Source: Streptomyces sp. Isolate_45 (GTDB taxonomy: Bacteria; Actinomycetota; Actinomycetes; Streptomycetales; Streptomycetaceae). Taken from it: DNA of 64,000 nt. Position 1 is the first letter of the stretch. The number at the start of each line of letters is the position of its first letter. Both the position numbers and the translations under genes were made by a program. Below are positions 35,887-44,764 of the stretch, piece by piece. The notes under the pieces were generated by a model that saw only the letters and a list, made by a program, of their open reading frames with translations, was not told the origin of the DNA and made no database searches. The stretch is from NCBI RefSeq assembly GCF_024721315.2, contig NZ_JANFAK020000006.1, forward strand, positions 44,460 through 108,459, read 5' to 3'.

Positions 35887-36567
35887 ATGGTCATGTCCAT
35901 GTCTCGTCGTGACCTCCCGCCCCCGCCGCCGCCCGCGCACCTGCGCGAGTGGCTGGACGAGGGCGCCGTACGGGCCGACCGGGCGCGGTTCCTGGCGGAC
36001 CTGAGCCGGCGCAACCTCGGCCTGGGGCGACTGTTGCTGCTCTGGGCCGTCGCCGCGCTGTTCGTGATCGGCTGGACCTTCGTCGGCATCGCCGTCACCG
36101 CCTTCGGGTCCGGCGACCCGCTCTCGTGCTTCTTCGGGTTCGTCTTCGGCCTGATCGGGTCGGGCGTGCTGGTGGCGGCCGGTTCCTGGTTCGTCCGCGG
36201 CGTCCGGCAGGAGCGGCAGCTGAGCCGACTGCTGTGCGCCTGGCTCGAAGCCGTACGGGACCCCGCCGCCACCGGCAGCGCGCTGCTGCGCGCGCCCGGG
36301 CGGAGCATGGTGTGGCTGACCGGTTCGCTCGCCCTGGGCGCGACCGGGCTCTGGGTGGCCTTCGCGGCCGCCGCCGGGGCGCGGCCGGGGGAGGGCGCGT
36401 ACGGCGAGGTCGCCTACTTCATGGGACTCGGCATGATCCTGTGGATCACCGGCCTGCTGGGCCTGGCCAGGGCGGGCGTGCACCACCGCCGGCTGGCGCG
36501 CTCGGGCCGACCGGTACGGGCGGCGACCCGACCGGCCCTGCCGGTCCTCCAGGACACGGCGTACTGA
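35887..36567 (+). CDS. Membrane protein with four predicted helices, unknown function
   Basis: Protein of up to 226 aa. A cytoplasmic N-terminal stretch with a PPPPPP run is followed by two membrane helices (about residues 48-75 and 83-105), a charged loop of about 35 residues, two more helices (about 142-165 and 176-198) and a basic tail. Three ATGs (35887, 35893, 35899) are in frame with no good ribosome binding site, so the exact start is uncertain. I recognise no family. A bidirectional hairpin separates it from the convergent methyltransferase gene. Confidence 0.75.
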   Translation: MVMSMSRRDLPPPPPPAHLREWLDEGAVRADRARFLADLSRRNLGLGRLLLLWAVAALFVIGWTFVGIAVTAFGSGDPLSCFFGFVFGLIGSGVLVAAGSWFVRGVRQERQLSRLLCAWLEAVRDPAATGSALLRAPGRSMVWLTGSLALGATGLWVAFAAAAGARPGEGAYGEVAYFMGLGMILWITGLLGLARAGVHHRRLARSGRPVRAATRPALPVLQDTAY

Positions 36568-36568
36568 C

Positions 36569-36591
36569 GGATCCCGGCGGGGCCGGGGTCC
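36569..36591. terminator. Bidirectional terminator hairpin
   Basis: GGATCCCGGC and GCCGGGGTCC form a 10-bp stem (one G-U) with a three-base loop, filling the 27-bp space between two convergent stop codons. Its position suits ending both transcripts. Confidence 0.65.
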
Positions 36592-36594
36592 GCG

Positions 36595-37779
36595 TCAGGC
36601 CTCCGGCGTCCGGGCGGGGGAGCCGATCAACATCGAGGGGGCTCCCGCCACCCGCGTCAGGAACACCGTCGCGGAGTTCGGCCCCTGCGGCTTCACCTTC
36701 CTGCGGAGCTCCTCCGGCTCGATTGCCGACCCGCGCTTCTTCACGGTCAGGATGCCGACCCCGCGCTCGCGCATCAGGGCCTTCAGCTTCTTGAGCCCGA
36801 ACGGCAGCACGTCGGTGATCTCGTACGCGGTCGCGTAGGGCGTCGGGCGCAGCTCGTCGGCGGTGACGTAGGCGATGGTCGGGTCGATGAGCCGGCCGCC
36901 GAGCTCCTCGGCCACCTCGGCGACGAGGTGGGCGCGGATCACGGCCCCGTCCGGCTCGTAGAGCCAGCGGCCGACCGGACCCGCCTCCGGGTCGGGCAGC
37001 GGGTCGGTGGTGTGCAGCTGCCGCGGGCCGGGCAGCAGGGTGGCGCGTACGGTGCCGGGAGCGGTCCCGAACCACAGCACGGCCTCCTTGACGTCGCCGT
37101 GGTCGGAGATCCACTCCGCCTCGGCCTCCTCCGGCACCGCCTCGTGCGGGATGCCGGGGGCGACCTTGAGGGCCGCGTACTTCGCCGTACGGGCCGTGGC
37201 GACGGCCCACGACAGCGGCGGCGAGTACGACTCCGGGTCGAAGACGCGGCCGCGGCCGCCGCGGCGCGCGGGGTCGATGAAGACGGCGTCGTACCCGGAC
37301 ACGTCCACGTCCGTCACGTCCGCCTCCCGGACCTCGATCAGGTCCGCCAGGCCCAACGCCTCGGCGTTGGCCCGGGCGACGGCCACCGTCAGCGGGTCGA
37401 TGTCCACCGCCAGCACCCGGATCCCGAGCCGGGCCAGGGCGATGGCGTCCCCGCCGATGCCGCAGCAGAGGTCCGCGACGCTCCGTACGCCGAGGTCCGC
37501 GAGGCGGCCCGCGCGGTACGAGGCCACCGGTGCGCGGGTGGCCATCTCGCCGCCGCCGGGCGTGAAGTACATCCGGAACGCGTCCTCGGCCCCGAACTTC
37601 GCCACCGCCCGCTGCCGCAGCCGGGCCTGCCCCAGCGCCGCCGACACCAGGGGCGCGGGGTGTTCGCGGCGCAGCCGGGTGGCGAGGGCCAGCTCCTGGG
37701 CGGGGTCGTGGTCGCGGAGCGAGTCGAGGAGCGCGTGGCCCTCGGGGGTGAGGAGCGCGGCGAAGTCTTCGGGGGTCAC
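36595..37779 (-). CDS. SAM-dependent methyltransferase with THUMP-like C-terminal domain
   Basis: Protein of 394 aa. The Rossmann methyltransferase core (about residues 90-200) has the SAM loop ADLCCGIGGDAIALARLG, the acidic strand end LAVDIDPLTVAVARANA, and FIDPARRGG, an N/D-PP-like motif that resembles enzymes acting on bases of RNA or DNA. The C-terminal part (from about 290) has LRPTPYATAYEITDVLPFG and LTVKKRGSAIEPEELRRKV, typical of THUMP-like domain proteins of this family. The target is unknown. It starts with GTG on the minus strand, diverging from the deacetylase pair. Confidence 0.8.
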   Translation of the reverse strand: MTPEDFAALLTPEGHALLDSLRDHDPAQELALATRLRREHPAPLVSAALGQARLRQRAVAKFGAEDAFRMYFTPGGGEMATRAPVASYRAGRLADLGVRSVADLCCGIGGDAIALARLGIRVLAVDIDPLTVAVARANAEALGLADLIEVREADVTDVDVSGYDAVFIDPARRGGRGRVFDPESYSPPLSWAVATARTAKYAALKVAPGIPHEAVPEEAEAEWISDHGDVKEAVLWFGTAPGTVRATLLPGPRQLHTTDPLPDPEAGPVGRWLYEPDGAVIRAHLVAEVAEELGGRLIDPTIAYVTADELRPTPYATAYEITDVLPFGLKKLKALMRERGVGILTVKKRGSAIEPEELRRKVKPQGPNSATVFLTRVAGAPSMLIGSPARTPEA

Positions 37780-37905
37780 CGCTCCATTGTGGGCCAGTCG
37801 GTGGAAGGGAGGAGTCCGGCCGTGGTGTCGGCCGGGGCGGGTGGTTGTGCGATGTAAAGATCCGCAGCTATGCAGCTAGTACGACAAAAGGGAAAGACCG
37901 CGCAC

Positions 37906-38820
37906 ATGGGTCACCGGTCCGCGGCGCGTCCGCGCGGCCGGTACGGGGTGGCCGTGGCCGCGCTGCTGGTGGCCGCCCTCGGAACGGGATGCGGCGCCGA
38001 GGAGCAGGAGACGCCGGCCAGGACCAAGCCCGCCAAGGGCGCCGAGGCGGGGCCCGGAGCGGCGGGCGCGGCCGGCAGCGTCGCCGAACGGCTCAAGGCC
38101 GCCCAACAGGCCCGGGTCGCCGCCGCGAAGCGGTGGGGCCTGGCCAAGCCGCCCCTCGTCGCCCCGCCGGGGCCCAAGGAGAAGCCGGAGATCATCACCC
38201 GCGACGGCTTCGAGGTAGAGGACCAGGAGGAACTCCCGCCCGTCTTCACGACGGTCCCGACGGAGGACAAGGTCGTCTTCCTGACGGTCGACGACGGCGC
38301 GGAGAAGGACCCCGAGTTCATCAAGATGATGAAGGAGCTGAAGATCCCGTACACGGCGTTCCTCAGCGACTACATCGTCCGCGACGACTACCCCTACTTC
38401 AAGGAGATGCAGGCCGCCGGCGTCACCTTGAACAACCACACCCTCAACCACCGCTACATGCCGGCGCTGTCGTACGAGAAGCAGCGCCAGGAGATCTGTG
38501 GCCAGCAGGACACGATCCAGAAGCAGTTCGGCAAGCGGCCCACGCTCTTCCGCCCGCCGTACGGCAACTACAACCAGGACACGCTCATGGCGGCGAAGTC
38601 CTGCGGCATCAAGGCCGTTCCGCTGTGGAACGCCGAGGCCTTCCCGAACCGGATGGACTACCGGGAATGGGACCGCGACCTCCACCCCGGCGACATCATC
38701 CTGACGCACTTCCGGGGACGGGAGGACTGGAAGGGCACGATGCCTGACATGATCCGTCATGTCATGAAGACCGTCACGGACAAGGGGTACGCCGTGGCCC
38801 GCCTGGAGGACTACCTGTGA
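37906..38820 (+). CDS. Polysaccharide deacetylase lipoprotein (NodB domain), copy 1
   Basis: Secreted lipoprotein of 304 aa. The signal ends in a lipobox-like ALGTGC with Cys29. The NodB domain begins near residue 120 with VVFLTVDDGAEKD (Asp129 and Asp130), continues with the metal-binding NHTLNH (His178 and His182), RPPYGNYN and the C-terminal LTHFRG histidine, so all catalytic motifs are present. The family removes acetyl groups from chitin-like or peptidoglycan sugars. I chose the ATG at 37906 (AAGGGAAAG upstream); 37870 is an alternative. It overlaps copy 2 by one base. Confidence 0.9.
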   Translation: MGHRSAARPRGRYGVAVAALLVAALGTGCGAEEQETPARTKPAKGAEAGPGAAGAAGSVAERLKAAQQARVAAAKRWGLAKPPLVAPPGPKEKPEIITRDGFEVEDQEELPPVFTTVPTEDKVVFLTVDDGAEKDPEFIKMMKELKIPYTAFLSDYIVRDDYPYFKEMQAAGVTLNNHTLNHRYMPALSYEKQRQEICGQQDTIQKQFGKRPTLFRPPYGNYNQDTLMAAKSCGIKAVPLWNAEAFPNRMDYREWDRDLHPGDIILTHFRGREDWKGTMPDMIRHVMKTVTDKGYAVARLEDYL

Positions 38821-39701
38821 TGTACGCGCGCCGGCTGCTGGCCGGGACGCTGACGGCCGGCGCGCTCGCGCTTTCCCTGTCGGGTTGCGGGAACAGCGTG
38901 GATCCCATCGAACGGCTCGGCCGCAAGGCCACGCAGGACGGGGCGACCCCCACGGCCTCCCCGTCCGTCGGGGCCTCCTCGTCCCCTCCCTCGTCCACGC
39001 GTTCCTCGGACGAGGCGTACCGCAAGTGGGGGCTGACCGCCCCCGTCCAGTACGCCCCCAAGCCGGACCGCAAGCCCCAACTCCCCAAGGCCACCCCGGG
39101 CAAGGCGGCGGTCGTGGACCGAATACCCGTCGCGCCGCAGGACAAGGTCGTCTTCCTGACCTTCGACGACGGCGCGGAGAAGGACCCCGAATTCCTCAAG
39201 ATGGCGGCCGAACTCAAGCTGCCGATCAGCATGTTCCTCACCGACAACGTGGCCTCCGCGGACTACGGACACTTCGAGAAGCTCCGCGACAACGGCTCCG
39301 GCAGCACGGTGAACAACCACACCCTGACGCACCCGAACCTCCGGACCCTGCCCTTCGCGGCGCAGAAGAAGGAGATATGCGGCCAGCAGGACCGCCTGCA
39401 GCAGCGCTTCGGCCAGCGCCCGCCGCTCTTCCGGCCGCCGTTCGGGAACTACAACGACGACACCCTCAGGGCCGCTGCCGAGTGCGGGATCTCCTCGGTC
39501 GTCCTGTGGCGCGCGTCGATGCAGATCAACGACTTCCAGTACGCCGAGGGCTCGGCCCTCCACCCGGGCGACATCGTCCTGGCCCACTTCCGCGGCCCGT
39601 CGGAACTCAAGGGCGCGACCGAAACCCAGATGACCGCGCGCATGCTGCGCAGCATCCAGGAACAGGGCTACCGCATAGGGCGGTTGGAGGACTGGCTGTA
39701 G
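38820..39701 (+). CDS. Polysaccharide deacetylase lipoprotein (NodB domain), copy 2
   Basis: Paralogue of the preceding gene, 293 aa. The lipobox is LSLSGC with Cys23. NodB motifs are LTFDDGAEKD (Asp116 and Asp117), NNHTLTH, RPPFGNYN and LAHFRG, again complete. The two proteins are alike over most of the catalytic domain (for example VVFLT.DDGAEKDPEF and KEICGQQD), pointing to tandem duplication, but differ in linker and in substrate-side residues. GGAGGA eight bases before the ATG is inside the end of copy 1, so expression is coupled. Confidence 0.9.
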   Translation: MYARRLLAGTLTAGALALSLSGCGNSVDPIERLGRKATQDGATPTASPSVGASSSPPSSTRSSDEAYRKWGLTAPVQYAPKPDRKPQLPKATPGKAAVVDRIPVAPQDKVVFLTFDDGAEKDPEFLKMAAELKLPISMFLTDNVASADYGHFEKLRDNGSGSTVNNHTLTHPNLRTLPFAAQKKEICGQQDRLQQRFGQRPPLFRPPFGNYNDDTLRAAAECGISSVVLWRASMQINDFQYAEGSALHPGDIVLAHFRGPSELKGATETQMTARMLRSIQEQGYRIGRLEDWL

Positions 39702-39789
39702 GTCGGGGTGGGGGACGGGGCGGGCGGGGTTTCGTTCCTCGGGCCCGCAGGGCTGGTCGGGGGTGCGGGGCGGGGTGTCCTTGGCCCGC

Positions 39790-39822
39790 ATCAGGGCGGG
39801 AAACCACCAAACCCGCCCTGAT
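39790..39822. terminator. Bidirectional hairpin between copy 2 and the SEDS gene
   Basis: ATCAGGGCGGG and CCCGCCCTGAT form an 11-bp perfect stem around an A-rich 11-base loop in the 162-bp space between convergent genes. It is placed to end transcription from both sides. Confidence 0.7.
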
Positions 39823-39863
39823 CCGGATCGAGGGCATCCCGCCCACCCCCGACCCGCTCCCGC

Positions 39864-41288
39864 CTAAACCCCCGCCCCCGCCCCGGCCCCCGTCCCCACC
39901 CCCACCATCGGGGTGATCGTCGTTTCCGCCGGGTCGTAGGTGTCCGCTTCGCGTTGGCGTTCCGCGCTGTCGCTGATGCGGAGCAGGAGGGCGATCATGA
40001 TCCAGTTGGCCAGCAGGGACGAGCCGCCCTTCGCGAGGAAGGGCAGGGCCTTGCCGGTCAGGGGGATGAGGCCCGTGACGCCGCCGGCGACCACGAACAC
40101 CTGGAGCGCCAGCGCGGCGGCGAGGCCGACCGCCAGGAGTTTGCCGAACGGGTCCCGCGCGGCCAGTGCCATCCGTAGCCCGCGCTGCACGAGGAGCGCG
40201 TAGAGGAGGATGACGGCCATGACCCCGGCCAGGCCGAGCTCCTCGCCCACCGTCGTCAGGATGAAGTCGCTGCGGCCGGCGAAGGCGATCAGCTCGGGGT
40301 GCCCCTGCCCGAGGCCGGTGCCGGAGATGCCGCCCGTGCCGAAGCTGAACAGGGCCTGGGCGGACTGGTCCGAGGTGACGCCGGGCGGTCGGTTCTCCCA
40401 GTAGTACGAGAGCGGGTTCAGCCAGGCGGCCACGCGGGCCTTCACGTGGGGCTCGGTCGAACCGACGACGAAGGCCCCCACGGCGGCCATGAGCAGGCCG
40501 CACACGATCCAGCTGGTGCGTTCGGTGGCGACGTACAGCATGACGACGAAGACACCGAAGAAGATCAGCGAGGTGCCCAGGTCACGCTCGAAGACAAGGA
40601 CCAGCATCGACACGATCCACACGGTGACGATCGGTCCGAGCTGGCGCATCGGGGGCAGCCGCATGCCGAGGAACTTCCGGCCGGTCAGCGCGAGCGAATC
40701 GCGGTGGATGACCAGGTAGCCGGCGAAGAAGACCGCGATCATGATCTTCACGAACTCGCCGGGCTGGAGTGAGAAGCCGAACAGCTTGATCCACCGCTTC
40801 GCGCCGTACGTGTCCGCGCCGAAGAACGCCGGCGCGATCAGCAGCACCAACGAGCCGGCCATCGTGATGTAGATGAACCGCTGGAGCAGCCGGTGGTCGC
40901 GCAGCAGTGCCACGACGAGGAGGCAGGCGGCGACGCCGACCACCGTCCACATCAGCTGGCCGGGCGCGTTCGCGTCCGAGTTGTACCGCTCGATGTACCC
41001 CTGGTCGAGCCGGTGGATCAGCACGAGCCCGAGCCCCGTCAACAGCATGGCGAGGGGGAAGATCAGGGGATCCGCGTACGCGGCGAACCGCCGGATGCCC
41101 AGATGTCCCACGAGCGACAGCAGGCTCATGCTGATGACGAAGCTGGGCAGGTGCTGCGGCAGCTCGCCGTTCATGGCGAGGCCGGCGCTCACGTGGCCGA
41201 AGACGGCGATGCCGACGACGAGGACGAGCAGCAGGGCTTCGGTGCGTCGGCGCGGGCCCGCCGACGTGCGGGGCCTCAGTCCACGCAC
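39864..41288 (-). CDS. SEDS family protein (FtsW/RodA/SpoVE type)
   Basis: Membrane glycan polymerase of 474 aa with about ten helices. SEDS hallmarks are GAKRWIKLFGFSLQPGEFVKI, FERDLGTSLIFFGVF, a large outer loop with SYYWENRPPGVTSDQSAQAL, and the final GLIPLTGKALPFLAKGGSS. SEDS proteins polymerise lipid II together with a class B PBP, but no PBP gene is in this window. The C terminus is a short Gly/Ala-rich tail. The start overlaps the end of the LCP gene by 13 bp. Whether it serves division, elongation or sporulation cannot be told here. Confidence 0.9.
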   Translation of the reverse strand: MRGLRPRTSAGPRRRTEALLLVLVVGIAVFGHVSAGLAMNGELPQHLPSFVISMSLLSLVGHLGIRRFAAYADPLIFPLAMLLTGLGLVLIHRLDQGYIERYNSDANAPGQLMWTVVGVAACLLVVALLRDHRLLQRFIYITMAGSLVLLIAPAFFGADTYGAKRWIKLFGFSLQPGEFVKIMIAVFFAGYLVIHRDSLALTGRKFLGMRLPPMRQLGPIVTVWIVSMLVLVFERDLGTSLIFFGVFVVMLYVATERTSWIVCGLLMAAVGAFVVGSTEPHVKARVAAWLNPLSYYWENRPPGVTSDQSAQALFSFGTGGISGTGLGQGHPELIAFAGRSDFILTTVGEELGLAGVMAVILLYALLVQRGLRMALAARDPFGKLLAVGLAAALALQVFVVAGGVTGLIPLTGKALPFLAKGGSSLLANWIMIALLLRISDSAERQREADTYDPAETTITPMVGVGTGAGAGAGV

Positions 41289-42535
41289 GGGATGCCGCCG
41301 CCGTCGATGCTGCCCTGCTGCGGCTGGGGCTGTGCATCCTGCGACCGCGAATCCCGCGGTGGGGGTGACGCGGGGGGTGAGGATGAAGAGGGAGACGTGG
41401 ACGGGGATGAGGGCGGGGATGAAGACGGCGATGAGGACGTAGCGCCCGGCGCACTGGGAGTCGCAGGGGTCCGGGGACCGATCTGCTCGGCTATGAGGCG
41501 CTTTATCTTCATATCATCTACGACGTTGATGTCCTCCCCATGGTTCCTTCCGAACCCTTCGATGGGGAGTGTCATGAATTGCACTTTGCCCCCGGACAGG
41601 TTCTTCGCCTGCTTCACGAACGACAGCAGGTCCCACCCGGAGTCCGTCACGACGTCCTTCTTCGCCGTGTCGATCAGTCTGACCAGCTTCACCGGATCCG
41701 TGAAGGTCCCCGCCGAGTTCAGTTTCTGCGTGGCGCCCGCGAGGAAGGCCTGCTGCCGCTTCGTCCGGTCGAGGTCGCCCATCTCCAGGCCGTGCCGCTG
41801 GCGTACGAAGGCCAGCGACTGCCGGCCGTCGAGCTCCTGCCGGCCCGCCGGGAAGTCCGCCCCCGACCAGCGGTCCTTCACCGGCTTGTTCAGGCACACG
41901 GGGACCCCGCCCAGGGCGTCCGCGAGGTGGTAGAACCCGGCCAGGTTCAGCTCCGCGAAGTGGTCGACCGGGACGCCCAGGAAGTTCCGTACGGTGTCGA
42001 TCTGCGCCCGGCGCCCCGCCTCCCGGCCCTCCTGCTCCAGCCGACGCCGGTCGTTGACGCCCTGCGAGGACAACTGGTCCTCCTTGGCGGCCTTCGCCAG
42101 CCCGTACGCCTTCTTGATCTTGTCCTTGCCGTGGCCGGGTATCGCGACGAGGTCGTCGCGCGGGATCGAGAAGGCCTTCGCCCGGCTGCCGTCGGCGGGC
42201 ACGTGCAGCAGGATCATGGTGTTCGCGTTGTAGCCGCCGATGTCGGAGCTGCCCGCGTGCAGCTTGTCGAGCACCTCGTCCGGAAGCGGGTCGCCGTTCT
42301 GGTCGCGGCGGCTGTCCAGCCCCATGAGCAGGACGTTCACGTCGCCGTGCGCCGACTTCTCGGCGCCCTCCAAGGCCTTGGAGCTGCCGATGCTCGACAC
42401 CAGGTCCCGGTAGACGTACCAGGCGGTGCCACCCGCCACCGCCGTCAGCACGCAGCCGGTGATCAGCAGCGTGCGGCCGATCCGGCGCCGCGAGGGCCTG
42501 CGGCGGCGGCCGGTCTTCCTCCGTTGCGCGCTCAT
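41276..42535 (-). CDS. LytR-CpsA-Psr (LCP) family protein
   Basis: Membrane-anchored enzyme of 419 aa that attaches teichoic acids or other glycopolymers to peptidoglycan. A basic N terminus precedes one membrane helix (about residues 24-44). The LCP domain (about 65-330) has LLMGLDSRRD, NTMILLHVPADGSRAKAFSI, the PRDD arginine/aspartate motif and LAFVRQRHGLEMGDLDRTKR. A Ser/Pro-rich tail of about 60 residues follows, probably spanning the wall. The tail end encodes the start of the SEDS gene, so the two are coupled. The ATG at 42535 has only a weak binding site. Confidence 0.92.
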   Translation of the reverse strand: MSAQRRKTGRRRRPSRRRIGRTLLITGCVLTAVAGGTAWYVYRDLVSSIGSSKALEGAEKSAHGDVNVLLMGLDSRRDQNGDPLPDEVLDKLHAGSSDIGGYNANTMILLHVPADGSRAKAFSIPRDDLVAIPGHGKDKIKKAYGLAKAAKEDQLSSQGVNDRRRLEQEGREAGRRAQIDTVRNFLGVPVDHFAELNLAGFYHLADALGGVPVCLNKPVKDRWSGADFPAGRQELDGRQSLAFVRQRHGLEMGDLDRTKRQQAFLAGATQKLNSAGTFTDPVKLVRLIDTAKKDVVTDSGWDLLSFVKQAKNLSGGKVQFMTLPIEGFGRNHGEDINVVDDMKIKRLIAEQIGPRTPATPSAPGATSSSPSSSPPSSPSTSPSSSSPPASPPPRDSRSQDAQPQPQQGSIDGGGIPCVD

Positions 42536-42612
42536 GCCCACCGATGCTGGGGCACACCCGCTGAAGGAATCCTGAGGGCCGGCGGAACCGGGCGGCCGGG
42601 ATCCGCGAACGG

Positions 42613-44058
42613 CTAGGGGGATCGGCCGCCGCCACCGCCACTGGCACCGCCACCACCCCCACCCCCGTCCCCGGCGCCCGGGACGCGCAGCCGGAGCCGC
42701 GCGCCGCCGTCCCGGGCGGGGAGGGCGCGTACGTCGCCCCCGTGCGCCCGGGCGATCTCCCGGGCGATGGCCAGGCCCAGCCCGGTCCCGCCGCCGGCCC
42801 GGCCCCGATCCGCGTCCAGCCGTACGAACCGCTCGAAGACCCGGATCCGGTCCGCGTCCGGGATCCCCGGACCGTCGTCCACCACCTCCAGCTCCGCCCA
42901 GTCGCCGCACGCCCGCGCCCGGACGACGACCCCGCCGGCGGCGTGGCGCAGGGCGTTGTCCACCAGGTTCGCCAGGGCCCGTTCCAGTCGGGCCGGATCC
43001 CCGTACGCCGCCACGGGCGCGCCCGCCTCCAGCCGCAACGGCACCCGGGGCGCGGGGCGGCGGGCCGCGTCCTCGGCGGCCAACAGCGCGAGGTCGACGG
43101 GCTCGGGGCGCGGCGCCGGGCCGCCGTCGAGGCGGGCGAGCAGCAGCAGGTCGGCCGCGATCCGCTGGAGCCGTTCGGTGTCGGCCAGCGCGGCGGCCAC
43201 CGAGGCCCGGTCGGGCCGCTCCATGGCCAGGGCCACCTCCAGCCGGGAGCGGACGGCGGCGAGCGGGTTGCGCAGTTCGTGGGAGGCGTCGGCGGTGAAC
43301 TGCCGCTGTCGCGCGTCGGAGCGTTCCAGCCGGTCGAGGGTGTCGTTGACGGTCCGGGCCAGCCGCGCGATCTCGTCCGCGCCGCCGGGGTCGGGCACCC
43401 GCCGGTCCAGCTCGCTCGCGGTGACGGAGGCCAGCCCGGTGCGGATCGCGGTGACGGGACGCAGGGCGTGGCCGGTGACCCACCAGGCCAGGGCGGCGGC
43501 GAAGGCGACGAGCGGGGGCGCGCCGGCGAGCAGGCCGGCGGCGATGGCGCGGGTGGCGTCGTCGACGTCGCCGAGCACGGTCATGGCGTAGACGGCGTAC
43601 GGAGCATGCTCCCCGGCGGCCCCGCCCGCCCCATCCACCCCGCCCGCCCCCGCCCCCGGGGCGGCGACCACCACCACCGCGCGGCGTTGGCCGTCGGGGT
43701 GGGCGGGGGGCAGGACCGTCGAGCGGGAGTCGTCGCCGGGGCCGGGGCGGGGGAGCGGCGTGCCGAAGTCCGGGGCGTCCTTCGGGTCCCCGCTCGCGGC
43801 GACCGTCCGGCCGGCGGCGTCCCGCACGAGGACCAGGTCGACCCCGCCCTCGGGCGCGGGCAGCCGCCCGCCGGGGGACGGGGCCCGGGCGTCGAACTGG
43901 GCGGCGGCCTTCCGGGCGGCGAGTTCGGTGCGCCCGGTGGTGTTGTCGAGGAGGTTGGCGCGCAGCACGGCGTGCAGCCACAGCCCGCCGACGGCCAGGA
44001 CGGCGGTCATGGCGAGGGCGGCGGCCACGGCGGTGCGGGCCCGGAGGCTGCTAACCAC
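42613..44058 (-). CDS. Two-component sensor histidine kinase
   Basis: Membrane sensor of 481 aa. Two helices (about residues 10-30 and 172-194) bracket an outer domain of about 140 residues rich in Gly, Ala and Pro. Then come a HAMP segment with TGHALRPVTAIRTGLASV, the phosphoacceptor His260 in SHELRNPLAAVRSRLEVA, and the ATPase domain with NLVDNALRHA, DDGPGIPD and GGTGLGLAI. The tail is polyglycine. The GTG start overlaps the response regulator stop by eight bases. The signal is unknown; adjacency to LCP and SEDS genes suggests the envelope. Confidence 0.95.
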   Translation of the reverse strand: MVSSLRARTAVAAALAMTAVLAVGGLWLHAVLRANLLDNTTGRTELAARKAAAQFDARAPSPGGRLPAPEGGVDLVLVRDAAGRTVAASGDPKDAPDFGTPLPRPGPGDDSRSTVLPPAHPDGQRRAVVVVAAPGAGAGGVDGAGGAAGEHAPYAVYAMTVLGDVDDATRAIAAGLLAGAPPLVAFAAALAWWVTGHALRPVTAIRTGLASVTASELDRRVPDPGGADEIARLARTVNDTLDRLERSDARQRQFTADASHELRNPLAAVRSRLEVALAMERPDRASVAAALADTERLQRIAADLLLLARLDGGPAPRPEPVDLALLAAEDAARRPAPRVPLRLEAGAPVAAYGDPARLERALANLVDNALRHAAGGVVVRARACGDWAELEVVDDGPGIPDADRIRVFERFVRLDADRGRAGGGTGLGLAIAREIARAHGGDVRALPARDGGARLRLRVPGAGDGGGGGGGASGGGGGRSP

Positions 44059-44731
44059 CGTCGGGCGCCATCCGGTAGCCGGTGCCGTGGACGGTGAGGA
44101 TGGAGCGGCGGCCGAAGGGCGCGTCGATCTTCTTGCGCAGGGAGGAGACGTACACCTCGACGATGTTCGGGTCGATGGCGTGCGGGGCGTCCCAGACCTC
44201 GTCGAGGATGTCCTGCTTGGGGACGGCCCGGCCGGGCCGTTCCATCAGGCAGGCGAGGACGCCCAGTTCACGGGCGGTGAGTTCGATGTCCCGCGTGCCG
44301 CGGTGGCAGCGCCGGTCCTGCGGGTCGAGGACGAGGTCCCCGACCCGGAGCACGGTGGGCTCGGCGGCGCCGGCGCGCCGGGCGAGGGCCCGCAGGCGCG
44401 CGCCGAGCACGACGAAGGAGAACGGTTTGGTGAGGTAGTCGTCGGCGCCCGCGTCGAGCCCGTCGGCCTCGTCGCGTTCCCCGTCCCGGGCGGTCAGCAT
44501 CAGGACGGGGGTCGGGTCGCCGTGGGCGCGCATCCGGGTGCAGATCTCGTGGCCGTCGAGGCCCGGGAGCATCAGGTCCAGGACCACGACGTCGTACGGT
44601 CCGCCGGTGCGGGCCAGGTCGAGGCCGAGGTGCCCGTCGTGGGCCACCTCGACGCGGTGGCCGTCGGCGGACAGGCCCTGCCGTAGGGATTCGGCCAGGT
44701 TCTCTTCGTCTTCGACCACCAGGATGCGCAC
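44051..44731 (-). CDS. OmpR/PhoB-family response regulator
   Basis: Protein of 226 aa. The receiver domain (1-120) has the acidic pair VVEDEENLAESLRQGL, phosphoacceptor Asp52 in VVVLDLMLPGLDGHE, and the switch residues LMLTA and LTKPFSF. The winged-helix DNA-binding domain (about 130-222) has LTARELGVLACLMERPGRAV and the recognition region VEVYVSSLRKKIDAPFG. It comes first in the pair with the histidine kinase, transcribed leftward. Confidence 0.96.
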   Translation of the reverse strand: MRILVVEDEENLAESLRQGLSADGHRVEVAHDGHLGLDLARTGGPYDVVVLDLMLPGLDGHEICTRMRAHGDPTPVLMLTARDGERDEADGLDAGADDYLTKPFSFVVLGARLRALARRAGAAEPTVLRVGDLVLDPQDRRCHRGTRDIELTARELGVLACLMERPGRAVPKQDILDEVWDAPHAIDPNIVEVYVSSLRKKIDAPFGRRSILTVHGTGYRMAPDGG

Positions 44732-44764
44732 CGGTCAAGCGTCACATACCGGGCGGGAACGCCC

